From: Candidatus Methanovirga basalitermitum
GTDB lineage: Archaea > Methanobacteriota > Methanobacteria > Methanobacteriales > Methanobacteriaceae
Direction: 5' to 3'
Length of the DNA: 5,962 nt
NCBI GenBank assembly: GCA_031284445.1
Contig: JAISZW010000218.1
Location: 1-5,962 of the forward strand
A program made the position numbers and the translations under genes. The notes below the pieces were generated by a model. The model did not search any database, was not told the DNA's origin, and saw nothing but the letters and a program-made list of their open reading frames with translations. Position 1 is the stretch's first letter. Each line of letters begins with the position of its first letter. Below are positions 1-5,941 of this stretch, in pieces.

Positions 1-346
1 CAAGAATTCCGAAGATTCTGTCTTTATAATTCCCATATTCTTTTAATCTCTTTTCTTTTTTTCCTTTTATCTTTTTTCAATTCTTCAAGTTTCTTTTTGT
101 TCTTTTTTTATTTTCAGTATTGAAAATAAATGGTAATTTCTCTGTTATTTCATTGATTTGTTTCTTTAAGCTTTTATCTTTCTTTTATTTTCATTGTTGA
201 AAATTTAGAAGAATTTTATTCTTTGTTTATCTTGTTTAATGTTTTATAGTTCTTGCATTAGGTTCTGCTTTAATGGGAATTGCAAAGTTGGTGTGCTACA
301 TTTAAACTATCCAGAATTGGAGCATAAGATTTATCATCATATGAAA
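1..346. other. No intact gene; polypyrimidine-rich decayed DNA
   Basis: No open frame of useful length is visible on either strand. The plus strand is strongly pyrimidine-rich at about 40-115, so the minus strand is purine-rich and its frames read as Lys/Glu-rich fragments broken by stops, such as KEKRLKEYGNYKDRIF near 5-50. This is what a decayed coiled-coil coding region would look like, but skewed AT-rich spacer gives the same picture. A minus-strand fragment starting MWKIVSYDDKSYAPILDSL (about 360 down to 275) lies directly downstream of the zinc-ribbon remnant and may be its frameshifted tail. Nothing here can be named. Confidence 0.4.
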
Positions 347-939
347 CTATTTTCCACATTTCTTATTAGGATTTATACTTTTGGATGTGATTAAGTCACT
401 TTTGTTGATTAATTTTTCACAGTATAGATTTCTATACAATTCGCATCCACATTTGGGACATTCTAAATCTTCTCAAAGTAAACAATTTTAGATAATTTTA
501 CTTTTCGTTTTATAATTCATCTTCCTACACCAATTGAAATTCAGCAATATTTCTATTCCACCCACAAAAAGGAGTGGTATCCGTTCACAGTTATTATATT
601 CTTCTGACTTTGCTACTACGATTATTTAACGCCATTCGCTTACTTCAATATCCTCTACCTCCAGAAGAATATTAGTTACCATTTACAATCAAACCTACCT
701 AAAAAAAACAATTTTATTTTAAGGACTTCAAGACTTATCAGGTTAATCTCTTCTAAGTATACGAATGATTTAGACTCAATCATTACACCGACAAATTATA
801 TGGGTTGTGAACTAATAAGTATGTAATGAGTGCTTATTTCCTCTGCCAAGACAATAGTAACCAATCAAGGTATTATATCCCACCTATTGCTTATAATAAC
901 GATGCTTATAAATTGTTCACTTATCGTTAGCCATTTCAT
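347..939 (-). pseudogene. Decayed minus-strand gene with C-terminal zinc-ribbon-like motif, family unknown
   Basis: Two adjoining minus-strand frames read as protein-like sequence. The first runs from 939 to 676 (88 codons, stops at 865-867 and 796-798) and contains MKWLTISEQFISIVIIS, LVTIVLAEEISTHYILISS and FVYLEEINLISLEVL. The second runs from 682 to 347 (112 codons, stops at 626-628, 488-490 and 473-475) and contains VTNILLEVEDIEVSEWR and NNCERIPLLFVGGIEILLNF, then CPKCGCELYRNLYCEK and NKKCGK. The pairs CPKC and C...KKCG resemble a zinc ribbon. Five stops in about 200 codons is far fewer than such AT-rich DNA should give by chance, and the alternation of hydrophobic and charged residues looks coded. 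I do not recognise the family. The two parts could also be unrelated fragments. No start signal or promoter is evident. No function is proposed. Confidence 0.35.
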
Positions 940-1121
940 TTTCTCTAGCCATTAATCACATTGGATACTGTGTGATTAATTAGACATTTCCATCATGTGA
1001 CCTTAACCAATCACTCAGTTAAGAGTTTCTGGCAAGAATTCCACACAACTGGGATTGAAACATTTAATTATCTAATTAAATTATTTCATTGATTAATTAA
1101 AGAATAGAGATACTGTCCTGT
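940..1121. other. Short AT-rich spacer upstream of the Rpn pseudogene
   Basis: This spacer separates the two divergently oriented remnants. Apart from the inverted repeat at 951-980 I see no gene or RNA here. The last part, 1060-1110, is rich in TTAATTAA-like words of low complexity. Confidence 0.4.
951..980. repeat. Perfect 10-bp inverted repeat, 10-nt loop
   Basis: The arms ATTAATCACA (951-960) and TGTGATTAAT (971-980) are exact reverse complements around a 10-nt spacer. It sits at the upstream edge of the minus-strand remnant, so it could be an old operator or a hairpin. No T-tract follows on either strand, which argues against a terminator. Role unknown. Confidence 0.6.
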
Positions 1122-1141
1122 CGAAAAGTAATATTTATATG
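1122..1141 (+). promoter_or_regulatory. Archaeal promoter (BRE + TATA box) of the Rpn pseudogene
   Basis: A purine-rich BRE-like stretch CGAAAAG (1122-1128) is followed by a TATA box, ATTTATATG (about 1133-1141). By the usual archaeal spacing of 22-27 nt, transcription would start near 1160-1165, giving a leader of about 50 nt before the ATG at 1212. This is the best-looking promoter in the window, yet the gene it serves is broken. Confidence 0.5.
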
Positions 1142-1163
1142 CTATCTTATACTAAAAATCTTA

Positions 1164-1186
1164 TTATTCATGTATTTCATGAATAA
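1164..1186. repeat. Perfect 9-bp inverted repeat at the predicted transcript start
   Basis: The arms TTATTCATG (1164-1172) and CATGAATAA (1178-1186) pair exactly around the 5-nt loop TATTT. The element lies between the TATA box and the ribosome binding site of the Rpn pseudogene. It could therefore be an operator over the start point or a hairpin in the leader. No T-tract follows. Confidence 0.6.
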
Positions 1187-1211
1187 AAACAACGATTGGA
1201 GGATTTTCATT

Positions 1212-2197
1212 ATGAGATCTTTTAACCCATTTTGGAGGACTACCTTTTTTCTCAATACATGGCAAGTAAAGGTATGGGGAATCAGTTAAATTCATTTATA
1301 AATTCAGTCATTATGGAAAATAATGATTTATTAGTTTCTATAGATATTATTGCAAATAAATTAATTGTGGATGAAATTAGTGGAAAGAAGAATTGCATCT
1401 TGGATTAAGATCAGTTGCTTTTGATGGCAGATATTTCATACAAAACTTTAAAAAAGTTTAAGAAAATCAAAGATTTTCTAACCATGAAAAATCGAAGATT
1501 ACCAAAAATCGAAGATTTTCCTAGATTTTTCTTGTCAGCGAATTAAAAATTCACTCAATTAAGCAAGTTAAGTTTTGATTCAAATTTTAACTACAAACAT
1601 TTTGATCAGACTTTTTCTAAAAGTTTGACAGAGTACTCAAATTCAGCTAAAAAAGGCAAAATAGAGGACTTGAATGCTCATGTTTTAATAAACATACTTG
1701 ATTTTGACTTTTGTAAAAATGATATTGCAAACCAAAGATTTAATATTCTGGGAAGTATAGATAATTGTTTATATTTCAACTACCTAAACAATATACAACA
1801 TAAGCATACCAGCATTTAGAAGGATGAAAAAAGATTTAAAGAATCCATTGCACAGATGGATAATATTTTTTGATGTTAAAGTTCTAATGAGCTTATAAAC
1901 GAGGTGATTGAAATGGATGAAGATATAAAATTAGCAGATAAAAAATTTACTGAACTACTTTCAGATGAAAGCATTTCACGACTATCAGAAGACAAGTAGC
2001 AAATGGAATTAGAAGGTGAATTATCACACAGCAAAGAAGAAGGTAAGATGGAAGGTATAAAAGAGGGTGAATTAAAAGGTAAAATAGAAGGTAAGATGGA
2101 AACGGCTATTAGTTTGTTAAGGAGAAGATTTGATTTAAATTTGGTTAGTGAAGTCACGACCCTTCCAACTTCAAAACTTAAAGATTTAAAATACTAA
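1212..2197 (+). pseudogene. Rpn-family PD-(D/E)XK nuclease/putative transposase, pseudogene
   Basis: Rpn proteins are PD-(D/E)XK DNA endonucleases tied to recombination and often annotated as transposases. The start is kept: GGAGG at 1198-1202, then ATG at 1212. MRSFNPFWRTTFF shifts frame near 1250 into a segment at about 1250-1405 containing MASKGMGNQLNSFINSVI, ending in ILD at a TAA (1406-1408). Frame 1 then gives LRSVAFDGRYF, matching the LDIRA..DG block of the family; the following E-x-Q catalytic motif is missing. The repeat cluster at 1461-1520 lies in the gap. Frame 2 resumes at about 1547-1819 with HVLINILDFDF. Frame 3 gives FRRMKKDLKNPLHRWIIFFD, and frame 2 returns at about 1880 with NEVIEMDEDIKLADKKFTEL. 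A TAG at 1997-1999 interrupts the typical tail, rich in EG/GK repeats (EGKMEGIKEGELKGKIEGK), followed by ISLLRRRFDL. At least four frame changes and one nonsense codon mean it is inactive. The family call is from remembered sequence patterns. Confidence 0.8.
1461..1520. repeat. Cluster of three GATTTTC short hairpin repeats
   Basis: Three related copies lie close together. The first is a perfect inverted repeat, AGAAAATC-AAA-GATTTTCT (1461-1479). The second, AAAATCGAAGATT (1488-1500), is a shortened copy. The third is AAAATC-GAA-GATTTT (1505-1519). The core is a 6-8 bp stem with a 3-nt loop. They fall where the Rpn pseudogene lacks its catalytic E-x-Q block, so they may have entered or expanded there. 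The same unit recurs near the right end of the window (5925-5941), which suggests a dispersed repeat family. Confidence 0.7.
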
Positions 2198-2240
2198 ACA
2201 AAGGTTATTAATTCAAGGATTCTGTCAAAAAACTTGATTT

Positions 2241-2299
2241 GAATATAATTTAGAGTTAATATGAATATAATTTAGAGTTAATATGAATATAATTTAGAG
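2241..2299. repeat. 22-bp tandem repeat, about 2.7 copies
   Basis: Two exact 22-bp units, each GAATATAATTTAGAGTTAATAT, truncated here to its first 15 bases GAATATAATTTAGAG for the last copy, run head to tail at 2241-2262, 2263-2284 and 2285-2299 (partial). They begin 43 bp after the last codon of the Rpn pseudogene and run directly into the palindrome and T-tract of the putative terminator. The perfect identity of the first two units suggests recent slippage. Confidence 0.85.
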
Positions 2300-2336
2300 A
2301 ATATGACGAAATTTCGTATTCTTTTATTTTTTTTTC
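2300..2336 (+). terminator. Putative terminator of the Rpn pseudogene
   Basis: The 12-bp palindrome ACGAAATTTCGT (2306-2317) is followed by ATTCTTTTA and then a run of nine T (2327-2335). Pairing can be extended outward with a small bulge, because GAATA on the left (2299-2303) matches TATTC on the right (2317-2321). Archaeal termination mainly needs a U-rich tract, which is clearly present on the plus strand. The stem itself is short. Confidence 0.5.
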
Positions 2337-2914
2337 AATTATTTATCAATATAAATATATATTTAAAATAATTATATTCTATGCGATAAAAATCCTTAAG
2401 TTTACAGCATTGTATTTTTCACAGAAACATATATAAGTAATAAGTTTCAAAACATTAATTATATATTATAGTAAAAAACTTAATTTGGCACTAAACTTCC
2501 TGATTCATTTATATATGACCTGATAGTTTTAATGCTAAATCTGGTGCTACACTAAATATTATTAAAAAGTATAAAATCCGATTTTATTTGCTACTTTATT
2601 AAACACGATTGTTTCTTGTTTTAATATAAGAAAATTAAAACTACTTATAAGATAGAAAATATTATATATATATCATTATACTAAATTAAATATTAATATG
2701 TAGTGAATTATTATGTTAGAAGTGGGCAACAATTGCTTTTTTTATCTTTAAATGACTATAAAGCTATCCAACATTGTTGTATGTAGAGATACATAAATGT
2801 GGGAAAATGATGGTTTGTTCCTATTTTAGAATTGTTGTCCAATTTCATTACTATTTTTATTAATCATGTTAGAATTATCATCTAATTCAAAGTCATTACT
2901 AAATAATCATTGTA
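2337..2914. other. Long AT-rich spacer upstream of psmB, no gene seen
   Basis: About 580 bp in which I find no convincing gene or tRNA. It contains many TATA-like runs (for example near 2428-2436 and 2662-2676), a small perfect inverted repeat ATAAAATC-C-GATTTTAT (2571-2587), and a loose inverted pair GGCAACAATT (near 2724) and AATTGTTGTCC (near 2831). The psmB promoter must lie here. A T-rich/TATA-like stretch around 2851-2862 would place the start of transcription about 25 bp downstream and leave a leader of some 40 nt, but no single TATA box stands out. Confidence 0.4.
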
Positions 2915-2926
2915 GAGGTGTATTTT

Positions 2927-3544
2927 ATGAAAGATAAAACATTAGAAGGAACAACAACTGTAGGAATTACATGTGCAGATGGAATTGTATTTGCAAGTGA
3001 AAGAAGAGCAAGTATGGGGAATTTAGTTGCTCATAAAGTTGCTGAGAAAATATTTAAGATTGATAAACATTTAGGAGCTACAATAGCTGGCTCTGTTGCT
3101 GATGCTCAAAGTTTAATGAAAGTTATTTCTGCTGAAGTTTCTCTATACAAAATGAGAAATGGTGAAAACATTAGTGTAGAGTCTGCATCTGCTATATCAT
3201 CCAATATCTTACATTCCTCCCCATTATATGTGCAAACTTTACTTGGAGGAATAGATGAAAATGGAGCTACAATTTACTCTTTAGATCCTGCTGGAGGTAT
3301 GATTAAGGATACATTTATTTCGACTGGTTCTGGGTCTTTATTTGCTTATGGTGTTTTAGAAGACAGATTTGAAGATGGTTTAACTGTAGAAAAAGGAGTA
3401 GATGTAGCTATAAGAGCAATTAATTCAGCTACGGAGAGAGACACTTTTTCTGGAAATGGTGTTTTAGTCGCTACAATCACAAAAGGAGGATTTAAAATGT
3501 TATCAGAAGATGATATTAAAAAGAAATTAAAAAATTTAAGTTAA
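2927..3544 (+). CDS. psmB: 20S proteasome beta subunit (threonine peptidase T1)
   Basis: This subunit forms the two inner rings of the archaeal 20S proteasome and carries the proteolytic sites; PsmA forms the outer rings, and PAN or Cdc48 feeds in unfolded proteins in the cytoplasm. The protein has 205 residues. A propeptide of eight residues, MKDKTLEG, precedes TTTVGIT, and autocleavage would expose Thr1. In mature numbering Glu17 (ASERR), Lys33 (AEKIF) and Ser129 (STGSGS) fall exactly at the catalytic positions, and the ERDTFSG block supplies the accessory Asp and Ser (164 and 167). Other family blocks are RASMGNLVAHK, AGSVADAQ and YVQTLLGG. An in-frame GTG nine bases upstream (2918) is part of the GAGGTG ribosome binding site (2915-2920), which lies six bases before this ATG, so ATG 2927 is chosen. 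It is complete and apparently functional. fttA follows 171 bp downstream on the same strand, an order known from Methanothermobacter. Confidence 0.97.
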   Translation: MKDKTLEGTTTVGITCADGIVFASERRASMGNLVAHKVAEKIFKIDKHLGATIAGSVADAQSLMKVISAEVSLYKMRNGENISVESASAISSNILHSSPLYVQTLLGGIDENGATIYSLDPAGGMIKDTFISTGSGSLFAYGVLEDRFEDGLTVEKGVDVAIRAINSATERDTFSGNGVLVATITKGGFKMLSEDDIKKKLKNLS

Positions 3545-3616
3545 AGAATTAAACTAAAAATAAATAAATTTAAATTATAATTAAACTTAATCGTGATTTA
3601 ATCTACAAATATTAAA

Positions 3617-3632
3617 TTTTAATCTTTCTTTT
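3617..3632 (+). terminator. T-rich tract, possible psmB terminator
   Basis: A pyrimidine-rich run, TTTTAATCTTTCTTTT, lies 73 bp after the psmB stop codon. The direct repeats AATATTAAATT (3608-3618 and 3633-3643) flank it. There is no stable stem-loop. In archaea a U-rich tract alone can direct termination and FttA cleavage, so it is a reasonable candidate, but in DNA this AT-rich such runs also occur by chance. Confidence 0.35.
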
Positions 3633-3648
3633 AATATTAAATTACTGG

Positions 3649-3667
3649 TAAAAACAGTATATATACT
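3649..3667 (+). promoter_or_regulatory. Probable fttA promoter with palindromic TATA box
   Basis: A purine-rich TAAAAAC (3649-3655, BRE-like) precedes AGTATATATACT (3656-3667), a perfect 12-bp palindrome holding the TATA box. Usual archaeal spacing predicts transcription starting around 3683-3692, which is inside the next palindrome (3678-3697), with a leader of about 25-30 nt. An own promoter suggests fttA can be expressed apart from psmB, although readthrough cannot be excluded. Confidence 0.5.
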
Positions 3668-3677
3668 ATTTTTATTC

Positions 3678-3705
3678 ATGTAAAGTATACTTTACATCTT
3701 TTTTT
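3678..3705 (+). promoter_or_regulatory. Perfect 20-bp palindrome plus T7 before fttA: operator or attenuator
   Basis: ATGTAAAGTA (3678-3687) is followed at once by its exact reverse complement (3688-3697), then C and seven T (3699-3705). The ATG of fttA is at 3716. Two readings are possible. If transcription starts near 3685-3690, the palindrome covers the start point, the classic place for an archaeal repressor operator. If RNA comes through from psmB, the stem followed by U7 resembles a terminator and offers a U-rich substrate for FttA itself. The sequence alone does not decide. Confidence 0.6.
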
Positions 3706-3715
3706 GAGTGATTAT

Positions 3716-5623
3716 ATGGGTTCAGAGATTTTAGAAGAAATTAAAACTGCAATCATTGAAAAACTACCTGAACGAGTTAAATTAGCTAATATCGAGTTTG
3801 AAGGATCAGAAGTGGTGATATATACAAAAAATCCTGAAATAACAGCTGATAATGGGGACTTAATAAGAAAACTAGCTAAAGACTTAAGAAAAAGGATAAT
3901 TATTCGTTCTGATAAAAGTGTTCTTTTAGACCCAGAAAAAACAATCACAAAAATTCATGAAGTTGTTCCTGAAGAAGCAGGAATTACTAACATTGGATTT
4001 GACGATGTAACACGTGAGGTTCTTATTGAGACCAAAAAACCAGGGATCGTTATTGGAAAGTTTGGAGTAACCTCAAGAGAAATAGTGAGAAATACTGGAT
4101 GGGCTCCGAAAATTCTAAGAACACCACCAATATCTTCAGAAATCATTGGAAAGATTAGACATATCTTAAGACAGAATAGTAAAGAAAGAAAACAATCACT
4201 TCAAGCTTTTGGTGTTAGGATTCATCAAGAATTAAAATATGAGAGCGATTGGATAAGATTAACATCTATGGGTGGATTTAGAGAGGTTGGAAGATCATGC
4301 ATGTTACTGCAAACTCCTAACAGTAGAGTTCTACTTGATTGTGGAGTTAATGTCGCGGGGCATGATGATAAATCTTCATTCCCATACTTAAATGTACCTG
4401 AATTCAATTTAGATGAGTTAGATGCTGTCGTGATATCTCATGCACATTTAGATCATTGTGGTTTCGTTCCATATTTGTATCACTATGGATATGAAGGACC
4501 TGTTTTCTGTACAACACCAACAAGAGATTTAATGACTTTACTACAGTTAGACCATATTGATATAGCCCATAGAGAAGATAATCCTCTACCTTTTAATGTA
4601 AAACATGTCGAAAAGACTGTGAAACGTACTATAACTCTTGATTACGGTGAAGTTACAAATATAGCTCCAGATATAAAATTAACTCTTCACAATGCTGGAC
4701 ATATTATTGGTTCTGCAATGTCCCATATGCACATTGGGGATGGGCAACATAACATAGTATATACTGGTGACTTTAAATATGAAAGAAGCAGGCTACTTGA
4801 ACCAGCAACATCAAAGTTTCCAAGAATAGAAACCTTAATTATGGAAAGTACCTATGGAGGTCATGAAGATGTTCAACCATCAAGAAATTCTGCTGAAAAA
4901 GAACTTATGAAAATAATTTATAAAACCTTAAAACAAAAAGGTAAAGTTTTGATTCCTGTTTTTGCAGTAGGGAGAGCCCAAGAATTAATGATAGTCTTAG
5001 AAGAGTATATGTGTCATGGTATGATTGAAGAAGTCCCGATCTACATTGATGGTATGATTTGGGAGGCAACTGCAATTCATACTGCAAGACCAGAATATTT
5101 AAGTAAGGACTTAAGAGACCAAATATTTCATGCAGGTAGAAATCCATTTATTTCAGATGCATTTCATAAGGTTGTTAATTCCAACGAAAGAAAAGACATT
5201 GTAGAAGGAGAACCATCAATTATTCTATCTACATCTGGAATGCTTACTGGTGGAAATTCTGTTGAATACTTTAAAGCGTTGAGTGGAGATGAAAAAAGCA
5301 CATTAATCTTTGTTGGATATCAATCAGAAGGTTCATTGGGTAGAAGAATTCAGAAAGGTTGGACTGAAATTCCAATGGTTGAAGAAGGAAAAACTAAGGT
5401 TTATAATGTTAAAATGAATGTTGAAACTATTAAAGGTTTTAGTGGGCATTCTAACAGACGACAACTCATGGATTATGTTAAGAGATTAAATGTAAAGCCA
5501 GGTAAAATCATTACATGCCATGGAGACCCACATAAAACTGCTGATTTAGCATCAAGTATACATAGAAATCTTAAAATCGAAACCAAAACTCCACTTAATT
5601 TAGAATGTACAAGAATTCAATGA
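3716..5623 (+). CDS. fttA: aCPSF1/FttA, KH-domain beta-CASP ribonuclease and termination factor
   Basis: This is the archaeal homologue of CPSF73, a zinc-dependent ribonuclease that cuts nascent RNA at U-rich 3' ends and brings about factor-dependent transcription termination, acting as a dimer with RNA polymerase and Spt4/5. The protein has 635 residues, normal for the family. Two KH domains occupy about 1-70 and 71-145, with GKFG at 114-117. The metallo-beta-lactamase core begins near 176, with the LLDCG aspartate at 208, HAHLDH at 242-247, AGH His329 and TGD Asp352. The beta-CASP part has ESTYGG Glu377, FAVGRAQELM (416-425), LSTSGMLTGG (504-513), GFSGH His578 and CHGD His602. All metal ligands are present. 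ATG 3716 is preferred over an in-frame TTG at 3704, because GTGAT (3708-3712) matches the ribosome binding site consensus, though with a tight 3-nt gap; the TTG has nothing upstream but T residues. It follows psmB and shares its orientation. Confidence 0.96.
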   Translation: MGSEILEEIKTAIIEKLPERVKLANIEFEGSEVVIYTKNPEITADNGDLIRKLAKDLRKRIIIRSDKSVLLDPEKTITKIHEVVPEEAGITNIGFDDVTREVLIETKKPGIVIGKFGVTSREIVRNTGWAPKILRTPPISSEIIGKIRHILRQNSKERKQSLQAFGVRIHQELKYESDWIRLTSMGGFREVGRSCMLLQTPNSRVLLDCGVNVAGHDDKSSFPYLNVPEFNLDELDAVVISHAHLDHCGFVPYLYHYGYEGPVFCTTPTRDLMTLLQLDHIDIAHREDNPLPFNVKHVEKTVKRTITLDYGEVTNIAPDIKLTLHNAGHIIGSAMSHMHIGDGQHNIVYTGDFKYERSRLLEPATSKFPRIETLIMESTYGGHEDVQPSRNSAEKELMKIIYKTLKQKGKVLIPVFAVGRAQELMIVLEEYMCHGMIEEVPIYIDGMIWEATAIHTARPEYLSKDLRDQIFHAGRNPFISDAFHKVVNSNERKDIVEGEPSIILSTSGMLTGGNSVEYFKALSGDEKSTLIFVGYQSEGSLGRRIQKGWTEIPMVEEGKTKVYNVKMNVETIKGFSGHSNRRQLMDYVKRLNVKPGKIITCHGDPHKTADLASSIHRNLKIETKTPLNLECTRIQ

Positions 5624-5687
5624 ATAGAGTTATTGTACTGATTTTAGATTAGAAATATCTATAAACAGGATAAATAGAGATGTTTTA
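5624..5687. other. Spacer between fttA and the MarR-like remnant
   Basis: Only 64 bp. No clear terminator for fttA is visible; the T content is modest (ATTTTAG near 5641). A weak TATA-like CTATAAAC near 5659-5666 might have served the remnant, but its distance of about 22 bp to the start codon would leave almost no leader. Confidence 0.3.
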
Positions 5688-5849
5688 ATGGATGCAGTAA
5701 ATTTTTCTCAATATAAACTTGGTAATTCAACGATAAATGATCTAATTTCCTTTGTTTATAGAAGTTACTATCACTACTTATCATATCATATTCAAGACTT
5801 AAACATTACTCCAAGTCAGATTAGATTTATTCTATTTTTGAGTCTGTAA
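5688..5849 (+). pseudogene. Probable MarR-family regulator remnant (N-terminal part)
   Basis: A 53-codon frame begins at ATG 5688, 64 bp after the fttA stop, with a GAGATG ribosome-binding-site-like word at 5677-5682. The stretch LISFVYRSYYHYLSYHIQDLNITPSQIRFILFL resembles the first two helices and the start of the DNA-binding domain of MarR-type repressors (pattern: Y-R-x-x-x-x-Y-L ... I-T-x-x-Q). It stops at TAA (5847-5849), about where an intact protein of roughly 145 residues would go on through the winged helix. The same frame stays open past the stop to 5945 but no longer looks like MarR, while a +1/+2 frame gives KNCGVFPYIT, weakly like the expected continuation. A frameshifted or truncated gene is the best reading. 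The family call is tentative; a real small protein is possible. Confidence 0.45.
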
Positions 5850-5924
5850 AAAATTGTGGAGTTTTTCCTTATATTACTTCATTTCCCAAAGAGAGCTAAA
5901 TACTCCAATAATCCTTTAATTACT

Positions 5925-5941
5925 GAAAATCTTCGATTTTC
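5925..5941. repeat. GATTTTC hairpin repeat, second locus
   Basis: GAAAATC-TTC-GATTTTC is a perfect 7-bp inverted repeat with a 3-nt loop. It is the reverse-complement form of the AAAATC-GAA-GATTTT unit at 1505-1519, extended by one base pair, and lies just after the MarR-like remnant. In both loci the repeat sits in or beside a decayed gene. Confidence 0.75.

Noticed and set aside
538..672. Plus-strand open stretch of 45 codons with no stop
   Set aside because: It has no ATG and no ribosome binding site. The opposite strand reads as better protein over a longer range, so this is probably its shadow.
1053..1061. GATTGAAAC, the typical 3' end of many archaeal CRISPR repeats
   Set aside because: It occurs once only. 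There is no repeat unit of about 30 bp, no regular spacing and no second copy nearby.
1876..2157. Minus-strand open frame of 93 codons opposite the end of the Rpn pseudogene
   Set aside because: Its Ser/Pro/Leu-rich composition is the antisense of the Glu/Gly/Lys-rich Rpn tail. It has no family resemblance and no start signals.
16..2225. Shared word GATTCTGTC near 15-23 and 2218-2226, as possible direct repeats bounding the decayed block
   Set aside because: The match is only nine bases with diverged flanks, too short to claim a target-site duplication or element ends.
2802..2812. AATGATGG resembling a C box of a C/D guide RNA
   Set aside because: No matching D box (CTGA) or C'/D' pair at a suitable distance was found.
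2918..2926. GTG at 2918 as the start of psmB, adding three residues
   Set aside because: This GTG is part of the GAGGTG ribosome binding site, which is well placed for ATG 2927, and the propeptide from 2927 has the usual archaeal length.
3704..3715. TTG at 3704 as the start of fttA, adding four residues
   Set aside because: Only a T-run lies upstream, with no ribosome binding site. ATG 3716 has GTGAT just before it. The short gap leaves some doubt.
3712..5147. Several minus-strand open frames of 60-80 codons opposite fttA
   Set aside because: They are antisense to a strongly conserved coding region and show no promoter, ribosome binding site or recognisable domain.
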